A stretch of 64,000 nt of DNA, from the NCBI RefSeq assembly GCF_043641665.1, contig NC_092189.1, positions 10,874,333 through 10,938,332 of the forward strand, read 5' to 3'. This DNA is from Enoplosus armatus (Eukaryota > Chordata > Actinopteri > Centrarchiformes > Enoplosidae). A program made the translations under genes and the position numbers. The notes under the pieces were generated by a model. The model saw nothing but the letters and a program-made list of their open reading frames with translations, ran no database searches and had not been told where the DNA came from. Positions 47,501 to 57,400 of this stretch are shown in pieces. The first letter of the stretch is position 1. Every line of letters begins with the position of its first letter.

Positions 47501-49801
47501 CAATGATGTGTGTTCCCAGCATGATGAAATGAACACCATGCTTTGCATTGATTTGACAGAGTTGTCAGACCCCATATAGCAACTGGCACAGCGGTGATCA
47601 TAGAGAGAGTACAGACACGATGACATATTTACAAGATCAGCTGAAACAAGAAATGGAGGAACATATCAGAGGTAATTTGCTGCGGTATGAAAACATTTGT
47701 CAACTTTTATATATAGGTACATCAGCAATATTGTGTGTGTTTCTCAGAGGGTAAAGGGAGTGTAGAGAAAGTCCAGGAGAGAGTAGCAAGAATCCAGCAT
47801 CTGAGGGAGGCTCTCAGAGAGGAGACACTGAAGGACGGAGCTGCTACAGAGAACTCTGACCTCTGTCAGCAAGTAACGCACTCCATCTAACCTCTGCCAT
47901 TTTAAATATTGTATTGTACACCCATTCATCTGAATGGATAACGTGTTTACAAGGCTTTGTGAATATCCTATTAAACACATAAGTAAGATTTATGTGTGCA
48001 AGAGCGGGCAAGCCACACTGAGACATTTATTTTGCCAATTTAATGCTCAGTCTCACTTGGAATACAACAAAGCACAAGAACGGAGGAGGCAACTTAAGGA
48101 GGACCACGGGAGATTAATTCAGGAGGAGGTGGAGAAGATGGAGAGAGACTTGGCACAGGAACAGCTACCGGTGAGATAATGAGATACACTGTTGTTTAAC
48201 ATTATTCAGTTTGTGATCTATCTTAGCCGAGGATGCTGAGTCAGTTTAAATTAATGCAAGGCTGGATTTATGGTGGGCAGCGGAAACCACTGCATTTGCA
48301 ACTTCATTCTGTTATTTCCCTGCATTTTTTATGGTTTCATCCATTCCTCCACTAGACAGAGGGCCCCCAGAGAGAGCTGCTGGTGCTGACCAGAGAGAGG
48401 CAGGTCCTGGTGCTGCAGATAGAGGCCCTGCGCGCTGAGGCCCAGCAGGCTGAGCGAGACCTGCAGAATCAGTATCACAGACACCAAACAGAGCTGCACT
48501 GTCTAAGAGAAGAGAGTCTACAGGTGGGGGGCTGTTGGAGAACACCGATTCAAATAATTAGAATTAATAATACAGTTTATTACTAGTCTTTCGTTGTTGC
48601 CTGTGCTTTTCCAAACACACTTTCCATGCTCTGGAATTGTATGATGATAAGTTCATAAAAGATACAACATATACATGATACATTGGTATGATTCCCCCTC
48701 GTGTTCACATTAAATACATTTATATCAATTATAAAATGTGCAATGTGTAATATATTACATATATACAAAAACTGTATTGGCATCTCAAAATTGTTCTCAC
48801 TTAAAAGGATTACTATATCCCTCTATCATTTAAGATTTATATGAAAATGATCCCATTAAGCATACATAGATGTTTTCAAGAACTGTGGGGGAAATATTTT
48901 CAATAATCCTTCTTCTTGCATGTGTCAATATATTCAAACATTTATAATGTTACATACAACGAATGATGTGTATTAATTATGAATTAATTATGATGGTGTG
49001 CATAGTGATTGATGTAATGCAGCACTGACACATCACCCCTGGGGGCTTGCTATTGGCTGATTCGGGGCTTGGGGGAGGGCATTTTGGGTAGACATAATTG
49101 TAGTCCATATTTTACAACACTTAGGAGTCACTGCAGTCAGCGCTTCAGGATCACACTTTTACTTTCCCAAAACTTTTAGCTAAAAACGTGACAGCAATGA
49201 ATGCAACAAAAAATAAACTGGATTTGGCAGATTAACACAGGATGTCAGGGACATAGATTCTACAAAAATATAAGGGAAAATAAGTATTTTTAACACAAGC
49301 GTGATGCAAAATAACCATCAGTTTGCTCAGTAAAACTACAGCTGCATGACAAAATGTTTACACAGAGAAGCATCTCAGGCTCTTTCCTGCATCACCCTTA
49401 TGTTTTTCTGTGTTATTTGTTTTACTATCCTCCAGGTGTTCAGAGTGTTTCGTCAGGTAAGTGAGGAGCAGAGGAAGATGTCAGAGGGCAGATACAGAAG
49501 TGTGCTGCTGGAGGCTGTGCAGGATGCTGTCTACCTGTCTGCCCAGAACCAGCAGCTGCAGGCCGACAACAAACACCTCTATAAAGGTCAGTGTATGTTC
49601 CCTAACCTCTACCAGACTGGCTGTTATATTACAGATTGAACTAACCTCTGAAGCTAAATGTGACAGGAATGTCAAGAGATGAGTCCTCCTCCCACCAGCT
49701 TTTAAAAGTGCTTATTTTCTTTTACAGCACTGGGAGAGCTAAAGGATTCTCTAGCTGTGCGAGGTGGTCCTAAGGCTGATCCATTATCCCAACAACAATG
49801 A
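44521..49801 (+). CDS. Kinesin-like protein with degenerate motor domain
   Basis: Not recognised as a named kinesin. Exons: 44521-44547, 44670-44718, 44804-44871, 44954-45253, 45337-45411, 45499-45581, 45691-45801, 46052-46180, 46850-47004, 47084-47295, 47400-47465, 47560-47671, 47748-47872, 48051-48170, 48356-48523, 49436-49586, 49728-49801. All phases agree and give 674 aa. Kinesin-like features in order: FSFDQV (53-58); SYNAALLICGASTEKIS at about 122-138, where kinesins have GYNGTIFAYGQTGSGKT; SRLQLFNLAGG at about 263-273, where kinesins have SKLNLVDLAGSE; and LLNDALTGNSRTVLVYCIHP then DETLSALALAQKAR. The P-loop Gly-Lys-Thr and switch II Asp are lost, so ATP hydrolysis is doubtful. Residues about 425-660 are charged heptad-type coiled coil (QIEALRAEAQQAERDLQ). 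A non-motile, possibly dimeric microtubule or scaffold protein is inferred. It converges on slc35a4. Confidence 0.82.
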
Positions 49802-49854
49802 ATATATGAACAAAAGATGTTTATGAATCAGTGTGCTTAATGTAAATCATGAGA

Positions 49855-49860
49855 AATAAA
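49855..49860 (+). terminator. Polyadenylation signal AATAAA, kinesin-like gene
   Basis: GAGAAATAAAACTG, 54 nt after the stop codon. On the minus strand a hexamer for slc35a4 lies 15 nt further on, so the two mRNAs probably meet or overlap at their 3' ends. Confidence 0.6.
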
Positions 49861-49874
49861 ACTGTTCTTGACAA

Positions 49875-49880
49875 TTTATT
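49875..49880 (-). terminator. slc35a4: Possible polyadenylation signal, slc35a4
   Basis: TTTATT on the + strand reads AATAAA on the - strand, about 430 nt after the slc35a4 stop. Use of this site is inferred. Confidence 0.4.
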
Positions 49881-50312
49881 GACTATCATTAACATGCTGT
49901 ATAACACTTTGATATTATCTTTGACATTGTCCTTTGTAGAAAATGCAATACAAAAGAAAAAATCACCAAGATAACAATAGCAGCACTCTTCAGAAATGTT
50001 TCACTGAAGATATAATAATCCCAACTTGCATTATTATTTGAATGTACTTGCAACAGTGTAACAGAAATTTAAATTAAACTCTAAAATATGATGTAAATTG
50101 TCAAATCAGCTGACATGACTTCACACACATAATATGGTATATGGTTACAAATAAAAAATGTGTTGGATTCTGGATGTCAAAGACAGAAAGGCAGATCGAT
50201 AAAAAGGCAGAAAACAAATCACATCTGAAGCTCAAAAACTAGGAAACAGACATTTAGGTGAACTGTAATGAGTTATTTTTGCGGCATTGCGGTTCGCTTG
50301 GTGGAGACTTTA

Positions 50313-51296
50313 CTATCTGTAATAAAGGTAAGCTGCCAGTCCAATCATAGAAACAGGAAGGAGGAAAAAAGGTGTGAGCTGCAGCCCTAAGATGGCCCAA
50401 GACAACAGAGCGTTAACCAGCATGGAGCAGGAAATGACAAACAGTCTGGTGATCCCGCTGCCGTGCTTTAGCACCACAGACATCAGGAGTCCGTTAGCTG
50501 CCTGCCCTGCTATAATGGCCCAAACCACCCCTGAGTATCCCTCCAGAAAGCTCTTTTCACTCACTACAGAGGAGAAGGAAGAGAGCCCGTTGATGGCCAC
50601 ACCAAACACATAGAGGTAGAGATTCTGCAAGCTGAGGGGCAGCTTCTGGCTCTTCAGCACCCTCTCTGTGTAAACCGCTGCCAGCCCTGAAACACAGCAG
50701 TACACAAGCACAAGGAAAAGCCCCCAAGCTGTGATATGAAGCCTGGGACCGTCCCCAGCTTCAGCACTCTCAGGGTCCCCTAGATCCAGGCTGCTGTAGC
50801 TGTGGCACACCCCTGCCCCCATGAGGAGCCCCACACCTAACCACTGAGCAGGCCGGAGCCTCTTGCCTAGGCAGAGGGAGTAAAGCAGGGCAGTGGAGGC
50901 AATTTTCAGGTTAGAGAGGACCTGGTATGAGCTGGGGTCCATGTAGGCCTGCATGAGAACTACCAGGTTGTTGTTGAGGGCGTAGAGTATGGCAGGGACT
51001 GCATAGGGGGCCAAGAGGACTAGATGTGGAGGAGCATGTAAGGCGGATGTAGCCCCAGTTAGAACAAGAGTGGCAAAAGAAATCAGGAGTTTGGTTAACT
51101 CAATCATGACAACACATGATGAGGGGTTGAAAGGGACTTGACCGTCTACCTTGGTGAGAGTGATGAGTGGTGCATGAGAGCCATAGATGAGAACCATCAG
51201 CCCAAAGAGGACACCCCACTGAATCCTTTTCACCCACTGTCTCCTAATCCTCGCCGGTGAGCTGGGCCCCACGTTCTGGATCACGATCATCGTCAA
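50313..51296 (-). CDS. slc35a4: Solute carrier family 35 member A4 (nucleotide-sugar transporter family)
   Basis: A 327-aa, intronless coding region on the minus strand. It encodes about ten hydrophobic segments typical of Golgi SLC35A proteins. Signature stretches shared with mammalian SLC35A4 include YGSHAPLITL near residues 38-47, VDGQVPFNPSS, NNNLVVLMQAYMDPSSYQVL, LKIASTALLYSLCLGKRL, LPLSLQNLYLYVFGV, and near the C terminus KHGSGITRLFVISCSMLVNA. SLC35A proteins move nucleotide sugars; human SLC35A4 has been linked to CDP-ribitol, which is family knowledge and not visible here. The first in-frame ATG (51,294-51,296) gives a length close to human (324 aa). The mRNA also carries a conserved upstream ORF (51,876-52,696), which should reduce and regulate initiation at this start. 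Confidence 0.95.
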   Translation of the reverse strand: MTMIVIQNVGPSSPARIRRQWVKRIQWGVLFGLMVLIYGSHAPLITLTKVDGQVPFNPSSCVVMIELTKLLISFATLVLTGATSALHAPPHLVLLAPYAVPAILYALNNNLVVLMQAYMDPSSYQVLSNLKIASTALLYSLCLGKRLRPAQWLGVGLLMGAGVCHSYSSLDLGDPESAEAGDGPRLHITAWGLFLVLVYCCVSGLAAVYTERVLKSQKLPLSLQNLYLYVFGVAINGLSSFSSVVSEKSFLEGYSGVVWAIIAGQAANGLLMSVVLKHGSGITRLFVISCSMLVNALLSWAILGLQLTPFFLLPVSMIGLAAYLYYR

Positions 51297-51875
51297 TAAT
51301 ACAAAATAAACACTTAAATTATAACAAATCTGAATGCTAGCTATAGTGCAAAACTCTTCACTTTGACTGTTTAACCAGCTATAAATCTCAACTATTTAAA
51401 TAAATTAAATACTTAGATGCACTATTCTCAGTATAACTCCGTATATGTATTATGAGCTGAGCAATAAAAAGGAAACATTTGCAGGAATTACTGCCTGTTT
51501 TACACATGAGCAATTCAAAATGTAACGGGCTTAGATAAATGCTCCAGGCAGCAGACAAGTTTTGAAATCTGATGGACCAAACATGAAAACCTTGTAGGCA
51601 CAAAGTCTTACATCTTGTGGTAACATCAAACAGACACAAGTGGAAATGAAACAGAGCAGTATTTAACTGAACACGAAACAAAAATGAAAATAAAAGCCAG
51701 TCTTTTACTTTGAGTCCCCAATGAAATTCCAGTTATACCATTATAACCATAGTCCAGTCTACACAGAAATAGTGGAGGCTGATCCGTCACAAGCCGCTGA
51801 CAAGCCAGCAGCTGCAACTGTATTTCTTCCTCTTGTGCCCGTTATGTCACTGGCAGGACCAACAATCAACCCAAA

Positions 51876-52696
51876 TTACTTTGGTCCTTTTTTCAAGTTG
51901 TTCATATAGTCTTTCACCGTCCTTTCAATGTTGGGCACTTGATAGCTCTGTGCCGCATACATGCCAGTGATTGTTCCCATCAGCACTCCCAGGATGGCAG
52001 AGGAGCGAAGCTTGGCCACCACATAGCCGGCCAGAAAGCCCTTCAGAAATGGAGATCCCAACAGTGAGCCTCCCTACAAGAGCAAAAGAATACAGACACA
52101 ACACAGAATAATTGCACCAGGTTGAGTGACAAAGACATTTAAATTAGGATATATATATGTATATATACCTATAACAACTTACCTGAGGAATTCCCACAGA
52201 AACTTCATTCTCTACTCGCCTCTGGATTTCCTCCAACTGATTTTTGAGCTGCGTCAGATCTTTCAACTGTTTCAGAGGATCCTAAGATGAAAGCGATGCA
52301 TCACATTTGTATTAGGAAACAGTATGGCAATCCCAACGTTAATGTAACTGACGATAGCTAAGGTTGCTGTTCAATATAACCCAAAGTTACAGTTAAGTTA
52401 GTGACAGACTTTCCCATGGAGAGCTCCTCTAACAAAACAGCGAGTTTTCTCGAAGTTTGCTGGGTTAGCTAACTTAATAGCAACGTAACTTAACGTTAGC
52501 CAGCTCAGGGATATATTACTTTAATTTAGAAGCGATCATCGCTCCGGTAACTTAATTTTACAGCCGAAAGGAACGGTGCTGAAAGGAACCGTTTTTTTGG
52601 TCCCCCTATAGCAGTGGCTGTCATCAAAAAAAAACACGTGAATTGAACACATTTAAAGCCAGAGCACAGTAACTCACTCACCTTGTCATCCGCCAT
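51876..52696 (-). CDS. slc35a4: SLC35A4 upstream-ORF microprotein (SLC35A4-MP), 103 aa
   Basis: Three minus-strand exons: 52682-52696 (MADDK), 52183-52281 and 51876-52073. Splice sites are AAG|GTGAGT, TCTTAG|GAT, CAG|GTAAGT and TTGTAG|GGA, and all junctions are phase 0. The product is exactly 103 aa, the length of the human SLC35A4 uORF protein. It matches at both ends: MADDKD...LKDLTQLKNQLE, then SPFLKGFLAGYVVAKLRSSA, GxYAAQSYQVPNIE and a terminal KKGPK. The N-terminal half is a short coiled coil; residues about 48-80 form one or two hydrophobic segments. The human protein has been reported in the inner mitochondrial membrane. It is encoded on the same transcript about 580 nt upstream of the transporter start. 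A YY1-type motif overlaps its ATG. Confidence 0.93.
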
Positions 52697-52700
52697 TTTT
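52691..52700 (-). promoter_or_regulatory. slc35a4: YY1-type motif overlapping the microprotein start codon
   Basis: On the minus strand AAAATGGCGG (52,691-52,700) is a YY1-type site, and its ATG is the microprotein start. Such motifs just downstream of the start site are typical of housekeeping promoters. It implies a very short 5' leader. Confidence 0.5.
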
Positions 52701-53560
52701 GCTCCGTAGGGTGATCAGTGTTTGACTCATAAGCCTGAACCACTATTTTTGTTTCAGCTCGATTAGTCTGGTCTGTATATTATATATAAACCCTCAATTT
52801 GTCTTGTAGGAACTGTGCAGTGCCGGATGTAGTTAAAAAATATGGTTGGAACTTGGAGATAGCTCATGGAGACATGTAACCCAAAGAGTACTTGTTTTGT
52901 TGTACCTATTGCTGTGTTTATTTAACAATTTTTTCCCTTTGAGTACGCGTTCACTTTTACTGTAAGGCAACACCGAGGGCCTAATAATTAACAAGTATTT
53001 CTCAGTAGAAGTAGAGTCTCTGCTCCAGTACTAAATAGCTATATTAAAGATAACTTTGGCATGCAGCATCACTATTATAATTATCTTTGCAAAGATTTAT
53101 ACGTAAATCCACCAACAAAAGGCCTCTTATTGCTGTATTTGGGTCTCCTTGAATACCATTAAATCTTGCACTAATAAGAAAACTATAGACTGTAAATGAG
53201 TGTGTATCTTTTAATTTGTCTCATTATGTTCTGTTGTTTTATTTGTTATTATTGTTACTATATCATTTTTAACTTGCTTATTTTAACATTATTCCTATTT
53301 CCTTTGTACTGTGCTGTTTACTCCACTCTGCCAAGACATTTTGTTCTTAGGATTGTGCATCTTTATTCAATTAAGAGTTAAATAAGGTTGAGAAGCATTA
53401 AATCTGTATTCTTATAGGCTTGGCTTTATGCCACATAACCACTATTCCTACTTGTCATGTTACACCACTTATGTAGTACTTTTGATGGCACTTAAACTGT
53501 GTAAACTGCGCCTCCTTGTGGCCACAACCTGCACTCTGAAGGTCTATGGGACGCACGCGT
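52701..53560. other. Intergenic space between divergent slc35a4 and hmgxb3
   Basis: AT-rich, with no recognisable exon or element. It separates the two divergent promoters by about 0.9 kb. Confidence 0.5.
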
Positions 53561-53834
53561 TGCTTTCACGTGTCAAAAACGTCTTCGGTGATTGGCCCGC
53601 ACTTGTTTATTCCGGCATATGATTGGTTGAAGACCATAGCAACAAACCGCCATGTTTTTTTACGAGTCGACTAGAAACGAAGCTACTTTGCAGATATTCA
53701 TTCACCGCAAATCCTTGATATAATATGAAGCATAGACAAACCTCATCGTTATTTACCGTCGGCACAGTGCCGGACTTTTTCGGCGACTTCTAGAGGTTGT
53801 TCAGAGCAGTTTGTAGAGCCTCAGGCCATCGTAG
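53561..53834 (+). promoter_or_regulatory. hmgxb3: hmgxb3 promoter and non-coding first exon
   Basis: CACGTG at 53,567-53,572, ATTGG (reverse CCAAT) at 53,591 and 53,622, an RFX-type half-palindrome ACCATAGCAAC at 53,633-53,643 and a YY1-type CCGCCATGTTT at 53,647-53,657 lie within 100 nt. A 5' exon then ends at the donor CGTAG|GTAAGG (53,834) and joins an acceptor near 54,424. The arrangement suggests a broadly expressed, TATA-less promoter. Confidence 0.5.
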
Positions 53835-54447
53835 GTAAGGCTTCAATAAGACGGCATTTCATTGGATAACTCATTGCCTGTTTGGGCAGTATAAACACAT
53901 GCCATTAAACCTACTTTTAAAGCAGGGAAGGACCAGTGTTTGTCGCATGTTAGCGCTTTATTAGTCTCCCTAAGAGCCCTGTGCATGATAAGTTTCCATG
54001 ATATTTTATATTGACTAAGATACAGTAGAGCTATATTCTCACTGCATGAAGTACCAGCCATAGTCTCACTGTCCTACTTTCTGTTTCTTTTATTAGACTG
54101 TATTTACCTCTCATCAGCTGAGATATAGCTACCCACTGAGCTATAATAAACTTCAGATACCCAGTGCGCACAGAAGAGGGACGCTACACAAACATGTTCA
54201 ACTGCTGAAACACTGTATCGTTTACAAATTATTGTAATGTTAATGTAATTAGGTGTTAAAAGCACAATATTATGCAAAGTAATAAACATTTAATGCTCTT
54301 TTTTCCTCAATGAACCTTTCTTTGGCTAAAACTAATGCAATCTGATACAATTTCCCTGCAATAAACCCTACCACCATGAAGGTTCAAACATGAACAACAA
54401 TCTAATCTCATGCTGTTTTTCAAGTTGGCCCTTGATCTTTGGAAATC

Positions 54448-57400
54448 ATGGAGAAAGTGGAGGTGTTTGAGGTTGTAAAGGTGACAGAGGAGGTGGAAAG
54501 CTGCTACAACCAAGTGGAGGTGACTACTCCGAAAAAGAGGAAGAGCAAAGCTCAAGAAGACAGTGTTGAGAAACCTAAGAAGCCTAGGTAATGTACATAG
54601 CCCGTAGGACACGGCTATTGAAATATCATAGCACTAAGTATGGCTAAAAATCAAATGTGTCTCTCCCATTGTCATGCACTGATTGTAAATGTGGAATCTG
54701 TCTGTTTCAGGTCTGCCTACCTGTTATACTACTTTGATGTTCACCAGATTATGCAACAGGAAATCCCTAATCTGCCACAGTCGGAAATCAACAAGCGTAT
54801 CAGTGAGAGCTGGAAAAGGCTCAGCGTGGCTGAGAAAGCCTACTATCTGGAGAAGGCCAAGTCCGAGAAGGAGGGCATAGACACTGTAAGCTACATCCTC
54901 AACTTTTTTATATAAGAAAACAAGTGGATCTGAGCATCTATGGAGCCTTTTGTTTCACTGATCAGAATACAACATACTCATGTAACAAACATAATAATAA
55001 TCTGTTATGTTCTGAAGGAAATGTGATCTAAACACTTAATTAGATATCTTTTCATGGTCAGAATATCTAAAATGCTTTTGTGTGGGTTAAATGATATTTA
55101 CTAGTTCGCTGGAGAATCTGAATCATGGTTGATGCCAAGTAATACTCAGCTGACACAACTAGCTTTAAACAATGATCAAAAGTACAAAATGAGTTACAGA
55201 AAAGTCTGTGTTAAGCTGTTTAATTAATTCTAATAACTGCAGGGATAGTAATGTATATTCTGACAGAACTGTTGCGTCAGCAGAACCTGCAGCAGTAAAT
55301 TAATGACAGTGGCAAGCAGTCAACCCAAGCCAATCTCATTAAAAGGTTTGCCCATGATGGAGTGCATGATTTGGTGTAGGCTGTTAAGTATATCAGAGCC
55401 CTTCTTTATGATTACGCACTGCCGAGCACTCATGTCATCATCTGGATTGATTTCATTTTGTAATAAATACTTTTGGCTCATGTAACTACAGATAAAGTCA
55501 GACTGAAGTGACCCATTAACATCAAGTATCAGAGCAGAGATAAAGCAGCTTTTTCCTGCTTTATCTCGGCAGTGGCCTAATTCACTGGTGTCTAGTGTAA
55601 TGTCAAAATTATTGTATGGATAGCATTGGCCAGGAATGCAGCGAAAGTTTTGTACAATTTCCCCCCGGGGATCAATAAAGTATTTCTGATTCTGATTCTG
55701 ATTCGGACAATCTTCTCGATTGTGCTTTTCCCTCAGTCGTCTCTCAGCCCCTCCAAAGACCTGCCAGGCTTCCGCAAAATCCTTCCCAGAGCCAGTTACT
55801 TCCTCCTGGCTAAAGGCTGCTCCTCAAATCACCCGCTGGGAGGCTCTCAGCCAGAGGTGACCATCGAGTCTCTGGACTCTCCAGTGGAGGGAAGCCTGCC
55901 TTCTGTCTCTCTTACCCAAGAGCCCCAGTTCACACCTCTTGGGTTGGCCGGTGAGGTGGAACTCTCCGAGCAGCCCGTCATTGTTGATGACATAACAGAG
56001 GAAACGGCGGTGGTGTCTCATCCCACGGCCCCCGTAGGAATCCCACCCTCCTCTTCCTCCTCTGTGTCATCCAATGCCCCGGCTTCCACAGACGCCCATG
56101 TCTCACAGGGCTCTGTGGACCTTACAGCAAAGGGGGTCACGCTGAAAGGAAATGAGACAAGAGTTGCTGGTAGTGGCTATGGTGGGGTGATGGTGCAGCA
56201 GATACAGGGGGAAAGTACACAGATGGTTGCCATCATACCCGCTCAGGTGAGACTTAATGTCCTTCTACCAGCTAGTAGAATGAGCTTCATTTATTCAAGG
56301 ATTATTAGGTTTTGATAGTTAAACATCTATGTAGCTCACATTTTTAATCACAAAAAAGTTTTGTACCTAATGCAGTGAGCTGATTTGTCCCTCACTTCAG
56401 AACCTGCTGGAGCCGAAGTCTCTGGGAGGTGTCAGCTCTGTGGGTCCAGTGATGATGGTCTCTGTAGGAGCCAGCATAGAGCAAAGTGCCAAACCTTCAT
56501 ATAAAATGGTAAGCACACACATTATTCATCCGCCTTATAAATGTCATTAGTGAAATTGGCAAGCATAGAGTCTGCACATAGACAAAGTAAATCATCATTA
56601 TTTAGATTTAAGACATTGGATGATTGGGGCTGCTAATAGCAGTTGAACTTCCATGTTTTCCTCTTTTTTTGCAGTCGGTGAAGACATACACCAGGAGAGG
56701 TCGAGGGAGGTGTCTAAATCCTGGATGTTCATTCGTGTATGTCACCCGCCACAAGCCGCCGACGTGCCCTGAATGTGGGAGCCACTTGGGCGGAAAATGG
56801 ATACCTGCTGTAAGTGTCAAGCAATAACTGCACAAACAGTAAGGGATGTTCAGTCTTATATGAACATCCGGGAGTAGTACAATGATTCAAGACGGTTTAA
56901 CTTTGGCTGCGTTTACATATCAGGCCAAGAAGACACAAGACAAAGAAGCTGCATCCAAGCAATTGCCACAGAAAGCTGAAACCAAGTCTAATGAAAGCTG
57001 CCAACCCACTCCTCCCCCTGCTCAGGAGGGGAATGTTGATGTCAGTAAAACAAATTCCACTGGGGGCAAAAAAGGAGCGCGAGTTCAACGGTGCTCCAGA
57101 AAGCAGCATGCAGTTGCAGCTGGAAGGCCACCAGAGGGCAGCAGCACCAAGGAGCAGGAACAAACAAAGTGAGCGTCCATGAAGTTTCAATGCCACAATC
57201 TGAGATTGGTGTACAGTCAGCCTCCGTTTGAATATTAAGGATGTTCTGTTTGCTAGAACATGCTTGATATTCATACAGGGGCCAATAGCATGTGGACCAT
57301 GTGATTGGTGCATTAATGCTGATTTTAAGTGCAGTAGATATGTATACATAACTTGGGCTTGCTATATGTGTGATAAATAGTTAAATATTCTAAGTTTCTA

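Noticed and set aside
56897..57349. 150-codon minus-strand ORF
   Set aside because: It is the antisense shadow of the hmgxb3 exon at 56,924-57,168.
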